Positions 13,285 to 26,251 of a stretch of 64,000 bases of DNA are shown piece after piece. The translations under genes and the position numbers were made by a program. Each line of letters opens with the position of its first letter. Position 1 is the stretch's first letter. Location: the NCBI RefSeq assembly GCF_050003625.1, contig NC_134397.1, positions 278,188,070 through 278,252,069 on the forward strand. Reading direction: 5' to 3'. The notes under the pieces were generated by a model. That model searched no databases and was not told the origin of the DNA. It was given only the letters and a program-made list of their open reading frames with translations. This stretch comes from Haematobia irritans. Lineage: Eukaryota; Arthropoda; Insecta; Diptera; Muscidae.

Positions 13285-13800
13285 CAAAACAGTGTACGAA
13301 AACAAACGAAACGATTGATGTACGTATCATTTAAAGTCACAAACTTTTCGTCAATCGTTTTGTACGCAGACAAAAACAAAACAACGAAACGAAATAGGAA
13401 TAAAACGTTTGCAAACGTTTGCTGAGCGAAACGATGATAAAAATGTTTAAAAAAATCTTGTTTACCAACATAACAGGTGTTATTGTTCCAAGAATAAATT
13501 GAATAAATAATGCAAGACAAAAATAAATAACATTCAAGTTTTTTCTTCTTGTAACGATTTAATGAAACGTTTGCGAAACGTTTGCATTCAATGTGTATTG
13601 TTTTGTTTTCTATATTTTACTAAGCACCGCAGTACTTTTTAATTTAGGTTTGGTTTCCACTCACGAACAAAAACAATACAAAACGAAAGGCAAGCGCCGT
13701 TATCTTGGGGTTTCGTTTCGTTTTGGATATGTGGATTGTACGAAACGAAACAATTGGAAACGTTTTGTTTTGTTTGTTTTCGTACGCTGGTACAAAAGCG
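13285..13800. repeat. ACGTTTGC / GAAACGAAAC-rich inverted-repeat segment
   Basis: GTACGAAAACAAACGAAACG at about 13293 is inverted near 13770 (GTTTGTTTTCGTAC). Between them are repeated AAACGTTTGC units. It looks like a TIR or foldback element; boundaries are uncertain. Confidence 0.4.
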
Positions 13801-13805
13801 CATTA

Positions 13806-14047
13806 TGCGCTTTACAGACTATCAGTTATTACGGATGACAGTGCTCGTGTCGAACATATCCCATATATTGTGCACATTATAAGTTAAGTCCGAAGGCATA
13901 ATCGATACTGCTACATGTTTATGGGATCGATAACACATTTACCGATTATTTAGTCATTGCCGACAAGTCGTATCGATCCGATACACTGTAAGATTCTTTA
14001 CAAACACCGACATTCCGTGCAGAATAACTGATAGTCTGTAAAGCGCA
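13806..14047. mobile_element. GCGCTTTACAGACTATC MITE with TTA duplication
   Basis: 242 bp with perfect 25-bp inverted ends beginning TGCGCTTTACAGACTATC, flanked by TTA (13803-13805 and 14048-14050). No coding capacity. PIF/Harbinger-type target site. Confidence 0.88.
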
Positions 14048-14171
14048 TTAAATTCGTTTAAAAGTGATGCTTTGACGGCGTTTGACATATCGACGTTGAC
14101 ATTTGTCAAAACTGATGAGACCATTTCACCAACAATAGGTCTGTTTTTCTGGCAATAATTATCCAGTAAAA

Positions 14172-14584
14172 ACCATAGACCTTATAATACATAGATGATC
14201 CACTATTCTCTTTAAAAAAGATGTGTTAGTTCCAAAAATTAATTTTCTGACATTTCGTTTTGATTTTTTCGTAAAGAGTCGCGCATTTGCTTTTGTGTTG
14301 TTCGTAAAGAGCAATGCTGCTCAACATTAAATTTCGTATTTTAATTTTCGGTTTTGGTCACAATTTTTGTTCAAATATGAACTTTTAATATATTAATTTA
14401 TTTGTAAATCCTCTGTTGCATCATAAACGTTCTAATTTTGTGTAAAATTGACTAACTACAAAAAGGAAAACGAAAGAGATTGTAAGCGTGCTCTTATTTT
14501 TCTCGTTTATTCTTAATCTTCGGAACTGTCAAACATAGTTTGACACCCATGGCTCATCTATATAAATATTATAAGGTCGATGGT
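14172..14584. mobile_element. ACCATAGACCTTATAAT MITE
   Basis: About 413 bp with inverted ends of about 31-35 bp: ACCATAGACCTTATAATAC at 14172, and ATTATAAGGTCGATGGT ending at 14584. Both ends share the AGATGAGCCA-type inner motif. Non-coding. The duplication is unclear because the flanks are A-rich. Confidence 0.7.
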
Positions 14585-15109
14585 AAAAACTAGCAAGAGA
14601 GTAAATGTACATTTTACTCTCTTTCCTTAAAATTGCTGAAAAGTACGCGAATGCAATCCAGTTCCTATTTGTATATTCCAAATTAAAACATTAAACATAT
14701 TCAGATTTTTAGCTTCCAGTATAATTGCGGAACATGTACATTTAACTTGTGTTTTGTTGTTATCAAACACTCAATCTGATAACTGTCAAATGTAGTCTCA
14801 CGCTCTCTTTTGCAGGCTTTTTGGCGTAATCGATCGACTTCTAGTAAAAAATTGTGATAATTATCAAAAGTTATTGGGTTCTCGAACGGAGCTAATCACA
14901 CTAAATAAACATGCTATCAAAGTAAGACGAAAAGCAAAGTAATTGGATATTGGCAGAGATTTTTTTTATTTTAATGGAAACATAGCTACGCTGCTCCCTT
15001 TGTATTCGCGATTCGTGGCTTGTTCACAAATGTTTTTGCATAATAATTTGTTTTTAATGTTTAATGTAATGTAGTTATATAATGTGTACCATTTTACTAT
15101 TGCCCATTT

Positions 15110-16452
15110 GACCGGAGTGAATCTATAATTTTATTCGGATCAGCAGAAAATTTCAATAAACTACTGACTTTTCTGCAGAACGTCTGCTGTTCCAAAATAA
15201 CAGATTGTTTGATGTTTTAGCAAAAAAACTGCTAAAACAGCAGCATTTTCTTTGCTGGAAAACAGCAGACAGCGTTCGCTGTTAACAACGGACATTTTTC
15301 TATGAGTGTACCCAAAAGGAAAGGGGAAAAGTCTCGAATATACGGAAGAGCATTTTGCAATAATGTCGATATCTGTCTTCTTGCTTCATTAAAAAGATTA
15401 AAAAACAATTTCCATGATATTATGTTATTCAATAAATACTTTATTTCATTTCTTTTATTTTCTTTCATTATAATTAGTTATTAATAATGTCTATATTATT
15501 ATCATAATACATAATTTTCTTTTGGTTTTGTTAATAATTTAATATCTCTGTTTTTTTTTAATTATATGCAATTTATTTAAATCATAATCGTAACTTTTTG
15601 CCTTTCAAATAATAATTATAATAATAATAATTTATTTGTTGTTTCTTGTGATTTAATCAGTCGTTCTGCTTTTTTTATTTTAAGAATTTTTAATTTATTT
15701 TAGATATATCATATTTACTTTTCTTAGGTTTTATCTTTTGTTTTTGTATGATGTATTTTATATATATATATATATAAATATAAATGTATGTATGCTTTAG
15801 AGTATATTTTTCACTTAATAAATTAAAAAACCTAACACAAACAAAGCAATTGTATTTAATTTTTTTTTTCTATTTGTTTTTTAACTTTTATTTTTTATTT
15901 AGCTATCGTTTATTATTGATTTTGTTTAACAATCACTTGAGGAATATTTCTACATACAAATATAGTTTTGTTTTCTGGCTATTTGCTTCTTCTTCTTCAG
16001 TTTATTATTAATGTTTCCTATATGCATTTATTTTGTTACATAAATGTAATAATAATAATAAAAATTGTACAATTGGTAATACATTAATAAATACAACAAT
16101 TTTTCTTAGCAGTTTTGTCAATTTTCCTATGTAGAATAAATTAAAACATAATCCAGACTCTTTTGTATGATAGGGGCTAATTGCTCATCCTCCAATTATT
16201 ACTTAATCGGAGAGAGCTACGGTTAGTCGACATTTTGTATGTGGTTAGCTGTGTTATCGACGCGATAAATAATAACAAGGCCTAGAAAACGCAAAATCTC
16301 GAACATTGTTGTATCTAATGTTTGCTGTTAATAACAAAAACTGACTGCTGTTTGTTTGGGTTTTGCCAACACAACAGACATATTGCTGAAAAGTCCGTAG
16401 TTTGCTGACATTTTCTGCTGATTCTGATAAAATTATAAATTCCCTCCGGTCT
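15110..16452. repeat. Inverted repeat arms enclosing AT-rich DNA
   Basis: An arm of about 80 bp at 15110-15190 (GACCGGAGTGAATCTATAAT then TCAGCAGAAAA) is inverted at about 16372-16452. Further GCTG-rich motifs lie on both outer sides, and TGAGTGTA termini occur at about 15309 and 16796. Probably parts of one or more TIR elements with an AT-rich filler of about 1.2 kb. Confidence 0.55.
16173..16290. repeat. Diverged copy of the GGCCAGTTTCTCA MITE
   Basis: Reverse-orientation relative of 3834-3959: shares GCTCATCCTCC, CATTTTGTATG, TTATCGACGCGATAAATAAT and AACAAGG in the same order. The terminal repeats are degraded. Confidence 0.6.
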
Positions 16453-17042
16453 ATGCGATAAGAGATTTACAGCAATGACATTTGTAAATAAATCTCCCTT
16501 TTTTAATATATGAGGAGATTAATTTACTTCAAAATATCGATTAAAACTTTCTGCTTCTATAACAGCCATTTCAAGTAATGCTATTTCAGTAGCGAAGTTT
16601 ATCAAATATTGTTAACACACACGTTTGCTAATTCAGCAGTATTTGTTTTCTATTTCAGCAGAGAAAAATGGTTGCTGTTTCAACTAACGGATGTTTGCTG
16701 AAACACCTATAGTGGCTGCTTTCTCTTATTCCGCACACAAAATCGTTTTTTTGCAAACATTTTTGCTGTTATGCATAACTCATTTTTTGAGTGTAAAAAT
16801 TGTGACCATAAGTAATATCACTTTTGTCTAGAGATTCAATTTAGAATTTGCTAAGAAATTTTATGGGTTATTTTTCGATTTGAATGAATCAAAATTGAAT
16901 GGTAATATCAATATTATTTTAAGTTTGTTTTTTTTTTTTATAAAGAAATCTGTTAGCAGAAATGTCGATTCACCTTGACCCGATCTTTAATTTCGAAAAA
17001 TTTAAATAATTTTTTAAGGATTACAATTTCATCAGCTTACTG

Positions 17043-17141
17043 CACAGAAAAAAATATTTTAGTCTTCGTTCACAGAAGTGAAATCACCAACAATTATAAT
17101 TTTATTTGGAAAATTTTCGGTGATGGTGTTTTTTTCTGTGT
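17043..17141. repeat. Small CACAGAAAAAA palindromic MITE
   Basis: About 100 bp with CACAGAAAAAAA at the left and TTTTTTTCTGTG at the right. Inner inverted motifs AAATCACC and GGTGATGG support a palindromic MITE. Confidence 0.5.
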
Positions 17142-17406
17142 GATATATAATATTTTGTGCCACAATATGCAATGATAAATGAGTCAAGAAAATTAGATAG
17201 CTTTGTATGCTGTGTTAACACTCTAACTTTCCCCTATCACGTCGGCACATTTCGAATGGATTGTAGCGCCCATTTATTAAAATTTATTTATTTAAATTTG
17301 AAAAATAATATATAATTGTTTTATATTGTACCAAAAGTGTTAGGCTTCCCTGAAACATAATTCAATACCGCGTTGCTACAAAAATTAAAATATAGCTAAA
17401 ATAACT

Positions 17407-17735
17407 CAGCAAAAATGCGTCGCCAAAAAAGTAGTGAAAATGTTCTGTTGGGATCCGGAAATGTTGCAAAATTGATGCAGCAGCGATGAATTTAACATGG
17501 GCTTGTCACAGGACGGATGTCCACCATTTCAACAGCCGTTGCACTGAATTTGAATCACTTCTTAGGGGGTCTGAACTCAGTGATATTTAAAAAATGTTGT
17601 GATATTTTGCCAAATAAATATTTTTTATAAATTTTTTATGATTTTTAATGCATTCTAACGCTTGTCTGAAATGTTTGACCACAAATATTTTCAAAAATTC
17701 GCAATTCTAAAATGGATTTAGCATTTTTATCGACT
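17407..17735. repeat. Truncated CAGCAAAAAA-family element
   Basis: Begins CAGCAAAAATGCGTCGCC and carries the family core (AGTAGTGAAAATGTTC, TGGGCTTGTCACAGGACGG, GCATTCTAACGCTTGTC). Similarity to the other copies stops near 17735, before the right terminus. Confidence 0.75.
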
Positions 17736-17943
17736 AATTTTGAATAATTTCTTCCATAATGTAACATCAATTGGATTGTTAGATTGGTTGTACAATTCAT
17801 CTTCGATCGATTCGGATACCGTCAATTTGATTCTTCAGCGGATAAATGCCGCCTACCTAATAGACAATCCGTCTCTGGCTAAAAATATTTCTCAGCCGCA
17901 ACGAATATATGGGTTGGCTTCATTCTCTGTTATCATGATGTAA
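17736..17943 (+). other. Possible coding fragment of unknown origin
   Basis: An open frame from 17740 to 17943 has less biased, more protein-like codon use than its surroundings (LLDWLYNSSSIDSDTVNLIL and IDNPSLAKNIS). I do not recognise the family. It adjoins a truncated transposon, so a transposon-derived or processed fragment is plausible. Confidence 0.25.
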
Positions 17944-20269
17944 TAATAAGGTGAAATCACAGAAAATGCTGAATAAAAACTATTTTTTGTCACACAATGA
18001 TTTTATGCATTATTTTGCAATTAAGAAAACATTTCCACTTTCTATTATGACAAACAACTCCAATCTAAAATGGCCATAAGCCCTGCCTTGCTTATGGAGA
18101 ATTGTTAGCGATCGATAACACCGTCTCGTAGAATTTTCCCTAGCATACACAGCCGTGTGGTAATGAGGGGTAGTAAACATAGGAGTGAATATTGGCAAGA
18201 AACAAGAAGGAAGAAACACTGTTGTTATCTATGTTACAAATAAAATAATTTTACAAACAAAAAATACACAATTAATTTTTCCTAAGCACATTTGTATGCA
18301 TTTATACTATTTTTATAAAAATATAATTTTTAAAATATATCAATTATAACAATAATCATTAATTAATTATGAGGTTCATTCTATGTTAATGTTATATTGG
18401 GGGAGGAGGGTTATTTGTATCTGTATTGGTTTATTCTTTTGTATGAATTTTTCTAAACCTTTTGTTACTGTTTTTGCATTTACTTTACCTTTATACGTTA
18501 TAAGATGTATATGTATGGATGTATATCATATATACTATATATAACAGTAAGATGTATATACATTTCTTTTAGTGTATATAAAGTACATATGTAGTTAATA
18601 GTACATGCCTAGTGTTTTGTAAAAACAAAAAAAAATATAATAATTTAAGCATAATTCTATAATTTAGGGTAACCCGAAATATATTCTGTTTTGTGTCGAT
18701 AATGGGCAAAACTTCCTATAGTCAGGTTATGATTAAACAAAAAAAAATCGAAAACATAATTTTAATATTAAATACATCTTATTAGTTTTACATATTTCGA
18801 GAAATGTATAAAAATAGATGTATTGATTAAATCATTATACCAAGCAATACGATAGACAAAAACATTTTATTACTTATACACCCTAATACCCAATATGAGT
18901 GTACCGGAGTGTGCAATAGCATTCATCGTTTCTCTTTTTTAATTGGTAAAAGGAATTTATTTTATTAATAAAAATAATTATTATTAAAGGTGTGTTGGTT
19001 CTTTTGTTTGTTTGTGTGTATGTGTGTGTGTCTGAATAGCATTTGTTTTAGTAGTTTGAATTTTAAATAGATTTAATCCTAAAATAAATAAAGTAGCATG
19101 GATGTTGTAGTTGTTCTTAGTTCTTGTGTATTCATAATTCGGTTGATTAAATATTTTTTTTTCCATTTCATGGATATTTTCTTTATACCAAAATGTATTG
19201 TTTTGGTGTCTACGAATGTATGTATGTGTGTAGGCGGTACATACATAATGAGTATATAAGAATTCTGAATAATACCATTGTTACTGTCATTGTTGTTCAT
19301 TGTTTCCGTATCCGATTGCTATAATATTGTTCGTATAATATAAGAAGATAATAGTTCAAATATAGAGCTTAGCTTTTGTTTCGTTTTCGTCTTAGCAAAA
19401 AATAAAATAAGGTGGGGTTCATTTTGTGTATTTGTTTGTATTGATCAGTTTGTAAAAAAGTAATTAGAAAATTCTTGAAATTTCAATATTGATAAAAGGA
19501 AAATGATTTGATTTGGATCGGTCTATCGGAGTGCTGTGCGATTAATCGTTTCTTGTTCAAGTTTTCGATTGTGTTTCTATTTGGTCTTCTAAATCATTTA
19601 TCCAATATGGCACTGCTTCCAATCGTTCGTCTTATCCACAAAACGATAATAATATCGGTGGGGATTTTAAAATGATAATGAAATGCCGATTAATTTCCAT
19701 AATATTTACTCACTTACCATTTGGCATAGCTATGACCTATTATGGTTAACTTCAATTGATTGTCGGAAAGGGTATTAAGCACTAAGAATATTCCTCCAGG
19801 GAATAAATCCGAAAATTACGAATGTAAAACTATGCAGAAAAATGTAGAACTATACAATCACAAAATTATTTGATTCAATTCAATTATTCCATTTGATTTA
19901 ATCAATTTTTAATTGATTTTATTTATTAAATAAGTAATGCAATCAATAAATATTTTAATTCAACATTTTTTAAATTCAATTAAGATTTTAATTGAAAAAA
20001 TATTAGTGATATAATTTTCTGTGTATGTAAGGTTTCAACTAAAGATTCAGAAGAAATTTTGCGATAAATTAAATAATGTTTACCTCATTCGCGTTCTACA
20101 GATTAATTTTAGTTTTCCCCTATTTCGAAATTAAATTAAGGGTCCAACCGCACAAAGATGAACCAACAATTTTTGAAAATTAGGGATTCCATTTTCTTAG
20201 TTTTTACAAAAAGTCGTTTTATTGAAGAGTCTAATTTCGACTTTTGTATCCATATTGTTTATTAGACAT

Positions 20270-20739
20270 CCCAGCAAAAAAAAGCGTCGCCAAAAGAGTA
20301 GTGTAAATGTTCATTTTGAATCCAGAAGTGGTGCAAAATTGAAAATTGATGTGAATTCAGTGATTGGGATGTGAATTAAGAAATTCTGTGATATTTTGAG
20401 AAATAAACAATTTGTACAATCTTTTATGATTTTTATTGCTTTCTAACGCTTGTCTGGAACGTTTGGCATCAAACTTTTTCAAAAATTCTCAAATTTTCTA
20501 GAATCATTTTTTCCGGCAAAATTTAAATAATTTGTACTATTTTATTAATTCTGTTTTTAACCTATTTGAAACAAAAAAATTTTAAATTTCCCATTGAAAA
20601 TATGAAAAAAGTGAGTTATAAAAAATTGACTCAAATGAACTTCCTGTGCAGTTAAAATAAAGAACCTCTTTTGGAGGACATTTTTGGAAGTGCTTTTATA
20701 GTTGTGCCTTTGGAATAACTTCCCAATTTTTTTAGTGGG
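20270..20739. mobile_element. CAGCAAAAAA-family TIR element, short copy
   Basis: About 470 bp starting CCCAGCAAAAAAAAGCGTCG and ending TTCCCAATTTTTTTAGTGGG, the degraded inverse of the left end. Shares the core GCTTTCTAACGCTTGTCTGG and the subterminal GGAAGTGCTTTTATAGTTGT with the copy at 38665-39300. Confidence 0.75.
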
Positions 20740-23700
20740 ATACTTAATGAGGAAATTTCATTAGTTAGGTCAGTTATTTAGAATCGATATTTACGAAATA
20801 CAATTGAAATTCCCTTTTTGTATAGCCGTTTTGCTTTGTACAGTGCTTCCATTTTAATTTAGCTACACTTTGTCTTCCTCTTTAATAATAACCCCAATAA
20901 AATAAATTTTAATTTTCTTTTTCAAAAACACGTGCATTAGTTTTCCAAATTGTTAATAAATGTTGAATTTTTAAGAACATATTGTGCCCAATAAATATAT
21001 TATATATTTGTATTCCATTTTCGTGACGTTTATTTGTATTTTGGTTCTGATAATTTTCCAAAAAGAAATTCTTATGATATTCCATTAAAGCGCCAATTAT
21101 ATCCTATATCGATATAAGTATATATCGTGTTCTATAGTAAATCAATCGCACAACCCTTTTCTATTTTTATATGTAGATATTTTATTTTCATTTATTATAT
21201 TATTGATTAGCTTTTAGTTATTTAAGGAAGGAAATTTAACAAAAGTTTTGTGGATAGTGCTGTAAGAGGCATTCAACAAATTCAATATCATAAACTAAAT
21301 AAAACTCCATACAAATTTATATTTAAATTATCTTATCTTGGTGTGTGTTGTGTTTTTTACTTTTGTTTTTAAATGCAAAAAGTTCCTTGTGCAGCTTTAA
21401 CTTTGTGTTTAATGTTTTCATATATAAGTTGTTTTTTTAGAATTACAAATATGGCATAATCTTAAGATAAATCAAACTTTTACTTAAATCTATTATAGCA
21501 AACAGAAATGGCATAAAAACTTATGTTACAAAATTATATGCAACTTGTTTACAAATGTTATAAATCTTTTATTACAGATTACGGGAGAGAAGGTGTACAA
21601 AAATCATATAAATAAAAACAATCAATTTTAATTATATATGTAATGATGTAATGTAGAGCTCAAATATTTTTAGTATATAAATAAAAAGTGTTTTTCATTG
21701 TCGTTTTGGTTTTCATGTCTTGTCTTTAATCAATATTGATATGTTTGAGGTTTTTCTTACAAAATTCCATAAGTCTTTTTTGACATATGTATGCGAAAAT
21801 GTATATACTTAAAGAAATTCTTAGAAAAAATAATTTTACAATATATTTCTTCATTTGAGGAGATAAATGCAACTCGAGTTATAAGAAAAAATCATCTATT
21901 TATTACACAATGACAGAAAACGTCGAATCAAATGAATATAGCACTGGCTTTTTATATTCCGCATTCCAGTTTTAGCTTTTGGTTCGTATCGAAGAAAAAA
22001 CCAGAACGTACAATAGATTTATTTTGTTTGAGATTCTTTAAGAAATATGTTACACATACATACGTTTTTTTATTCGCCTGTCGACAGTCGCTATGAAAAA
22101 TTTTAATTTGGCAACACTACATTAACTGACTGGACACAAAATATAAAATAACAACAGGAAATAGTAAGCCAATAATTTAATTAACTCCTTTGAGTTGCAT
22201 TTCCTCTAACTGTTTAGCTATGGAGTTAGTTGTAAATTGTGTTATCATTGTTTTGCTTAATATTTAATGACTGTAAATTTAAGTAAAAAAATCAAGCTTC
22301 CAAAACGAAGAGAAAAATTTTTTCTTAAAAATAGGTTAAAGCCCTTATATTTTTTATTAATGTATAATGTATATATAATTTCTTTCAATTTCTATTTTAT
22401 TATATATTTATATATATACTCATCTATATATACTTATTTATATATATGTATATGTAAATGTATGTGTAAGTGGTTGTCTGTGTATATATGTATGTAGGTT
22501 TTTAAAATTTCCATTAGTGTTTTATTTTACTGATATTAATAAATTTTGAAAAGTTTAATGAAATTTTAATAATAGGATTTTCTTGTTCTTTAATTAATAC
22601 ATTGAAAGAGTATTTCATTTAATTAGTTGTAATTTATTGATTTTTGTTTTGAATATATATAATTTCTTGTCTTGTTTAATAGATTACAGCACCTTTTTTA
22701 AATATATAGTAAGTTTTACAAGAACGGGGATTTGCTTTTTTTTAAGGATTGTTAAGAAAATGAATATCATTATAATAATGGGAATTTCCTTCAATTTTTA
22801 TATAAATTGATTGTATAAATGTAGTATGTATATTTGTATGTTTCTATATGTGTAGAGTGTGAATGTTTTTTTATGGAGAATGTGATTTATCAAGATTATA
22901 TCTTATCATGTTTGTGTGTGTGTATATATATATTTTTTAGGTATCTGTTAATGTGTTCTGTGAAAAACAACATATACCCTATTCCAAAGAAAACCACTTC
23001 CTTTCCCTACCTAAATCATTAAATGTCTACTTCCGGTCTTACTTCCTAACAATAAACGGAAAACAATTAACAATCAATCCATTTCATTTCTTCTATCCTT
23101 ACAAAATAATAGCCATACATTGCTAAAAGCACTAATAATAATATGGGGGGATGGGTTATATTTGCATTGCATAATAATATTTTACATCTGTCCTCTCTCT
23201 CCTCTCTCACTATGTTCTAGAAGAATTTCTTTGTAACTGAGATGTCAGTGAGTTGTTTTCCATTTTCTCTTAAATTCAATGCAATGCTAAGAAATGCAAT
23301 ATAATACAAATCAAAAAACGAGAGAGAGAGAAAGAAAAGAAAGATCTTAATGCCTATAATTAATAAGTCGCATACATTAGATTTTAAAGCCTTTTTTTGG
23401 AGAGTAGGGCAATGCAATTACATAATTATTTTGATACACATGGGACTTTTGCTGCATTGGGGGCTGCAAGGGATCTGTGACAGTGGGTTATCAATGGGGA
23501 GAGCTAAAGGTCATTATAATTTGTAATTGTGCTTTTATAATACATCTTTTTCGCATAATCTATCTAATCGCTCATTATCTACATTCAATCATTCATACAC
23601 CTTCATTGTAAATCGTGAGAGTATTAAAAAGGAAAAATTAAATATAAAGCGAAATAAAGGATAAACTTAACAATCATTCAAGTCTAAACTTTCATTTTCT

Positions 23701-24336
23701 TAAATTACTATGGCACAGAATCTTAAAGTACTCCTACTGTATTTTCGTTATAAATAGCTGAGAGATTTCTTACACTCTTGTTTTTCTTTTAAACAATCGA
23801 GAAGTGGTTTATCTTTTTCACTCTAGTTATAATTTGGTTTATTACAAGGACCGTTCAACAATTGTTTATATTTGTATATATGCATGTCAATGTGTGTGTT
23901 GTGTGTATTTGCTGTTTTTTTTAATTTGTTGGGAGAAGGTAATTTTGAAGCTTAAAAGCTATCTAAAGTAATAATATTTTCCTTTGGGTTTTAATACATT
24001 AAATGTAAATAAAGTGTTTTATTAATTAATCAGAAAGTATGAGAAAGAGAGAGAGAGTGAGAGAGGAATATGAAGATTTAAATAAGAGTTGTGCAAATTA
24101 CTAAATTCCTCATTACATGTCACAAATGATTAGATCGTAAAAATGCAATTTCGTCAAATCATTTTTTTTAACTTGGATGATTTTAAACAGCAACGTATGG
24201 ATTCGCCAAACAACTTGTGAATAATTAATATGTTGTAAAAACGATCAAAACTTCCCACCTATATTCGAAGCAAGAATATCATCTATCTATAGCCAATGAT
24301 TTAAGTTCGGTCTTATTGAACCTGGAACGCATTCGA

Positions 24337-24840
24337 ATTTATCTTACTGAATTCGTAAACCAGAACATGTATATATATATACGTTTGTACAAATTTGGCC
24401 CAGTTATTGTTAATAACTCAGCAAGTTGCCTTTTACAACTTTGACCATTACCAACATTTTCTTGATTTCGTTAATATCTGGTTTGGAAACCACTTGTTAT
24501 AATTGGAAACATTATCCTACCAGAGACATCTCAGTGTGGGAAACGTTTATGATATGAATGTACACCGTTTCTGCTTACTTCTTAGTGATAATCAGCGCTA
24601 TCTTTGAGAATTTCCTACACGTATCATAAACAACAATTACTTTTTTATGATATGGGGTACCGGGTTTTGTTAGATATGGGATAACCGATCATTTGCTCTT
24701 TCCTATTTTTAGTTTATCAAGTGAAATATTTGATATATACGGAATAATACGTACGTAATTTAGTATGGGAGTTCAAAATTTTATTCAATTGCACGAAAAT
24801 GTTATTACATGTTCTGGTTTATGAATTCAGTAAGATAAAT
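24337..24840. repeat. 34-bp near-perfect inverted repeat around a 436-bp spacer
   Basis: ATTTATCTTACTGAATTCG (24337) through CCAGAACATGT (24370) is inverted at 24807-24840 with a single mismatch. No ORF is in the spacer. Probably a MITE or foldback whose outer edges are not obvious. Confidence 0.75.
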
Positions 24841-26251
24841 TTTTAAATGTCATTGGCTTCTAACCTTTTCATATTTTACCAAAAAAAATTCTCCCATTTA
24901 ATTTCTTATCTATAGAAACAGTAAGTAAACATGTCTTGTGAAATATCATTATGGTTCATAAACTAGAGATTGAGAAATTTTACAATTTGCAAATTCGTAA
25001 AACAGAAATATGTTTGAGCCCTGTATGCAAAATAGGCATGTTAATTTTACTCACTTTGTCTCTTCTACATTGTCATTTGGGAAAAATTGTGAGGTTACAA
25101 CATTTTCAGTCATTTGCAAAACTAGTAAACTCATTCCTCTCTCGCACTCTCTCTCACACTCATCTGTTTAACGTTCACATGTCTACAATACGACATTATG
25201 TTTGAATATCTAGCTGTTGACTTTTTGTAATTACTGGTTCCATGTTATAACGAACATTTGTTTTATTGTTTTGCGTATGATTTATTAAAATGTTTTTGTT
25301 TTTATTGAAATATTATTAACAAACAGAAAATACTTAAACGGGTTTTTGGAAAACATCTCATCAAACTAGATGACTATATATGGAGCACTGGATCATATTG
25401 ACAACCTGACAGTTTGGCCTACATTATTTTCATAAAAAAAAATCCAAAAAATAATTTAAACCGTATCTAGGCTATTCCTAGTTTATAAGCTTTACTCTTT
25501 GGCTAATTACAATTTTAAAATTATATATTCAATATCTCTCTAATACATTTAATAATCTATAATATTATTTGCATTATTTACTATATTATTTACTATTTAA
25601 ATAAAAACAAAACAACAAATAGCTATACTCTCAATGTCAGGTTTTATGGTTATCTTTGGAATTTATTTTACTTCAAGGTGCTAACATTAAAGCTCTAGTA
25701 TGTGATACAGTGCACTAATGATCTCTAATCGATGAAATGTTCTCCAATTATTATCATTTTCATTGCATCTTAATGAATTATTTGTACATTAACTGATGTT
25801 TGTTTGTTTCGTCGGTTTTTCCTTCTTGATTTATTTAACTTTGGATTTAAATATTTTTGTATTTTTGGAAATATATGTTTTGTTTTCGTTTATTGACTTT
25901 AAAGGGTTTTCTCAGTTAAATTTAGAACTGCTAAGTTAGGTATGAGATTATATTTATCTTTTTTGTTTTCAAATTCTCATATATTGCACTAAGTAACTGT
26001 ATACCCGACCCTCGTACTATTCATATGGACACATATATGTAGGGACACACTTGGTACTTGTGTCTTGTGTACGTGTATGTATATATATAACGCTAACGGT
26101 TGTTTTTGAATAGTTTCGTTTTGTATTTACTATTGATTCTTTTTATTGCTAATTTGACGTTCGTTTACATTTGGATTTCCTACCAACACCGAAAAACAAT
26201 AGAAAGAGTGATAGGTGGGACTACCGGATATTGGCATTGGTCGGGGTCCAT

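Larger units (their letters stand above)
18000..26251. other. Long AT-rich gene-free block downstream of Nrx-1
   Basis: No gene recognised on either strand. It is dominated by poly-A/T tracts, ATTAAT-rich DNA (about 19860-20020) and simple repeats, with one TIR element (20270-20739) and one long inverted repeat (24337-24840). The right end must contain the Nrx-1 3' UTR; fly neural genes often have long ones, but I cannot locate its end. Confidence 0.5.

Noticed and set aside
22267..22497. Small hydrophobic ORF as a gene
   Set aside because: It encodes Tyr/Ile/Cys-rich sequence from TATATA and TGTATG microsatellites; no start context or domain.
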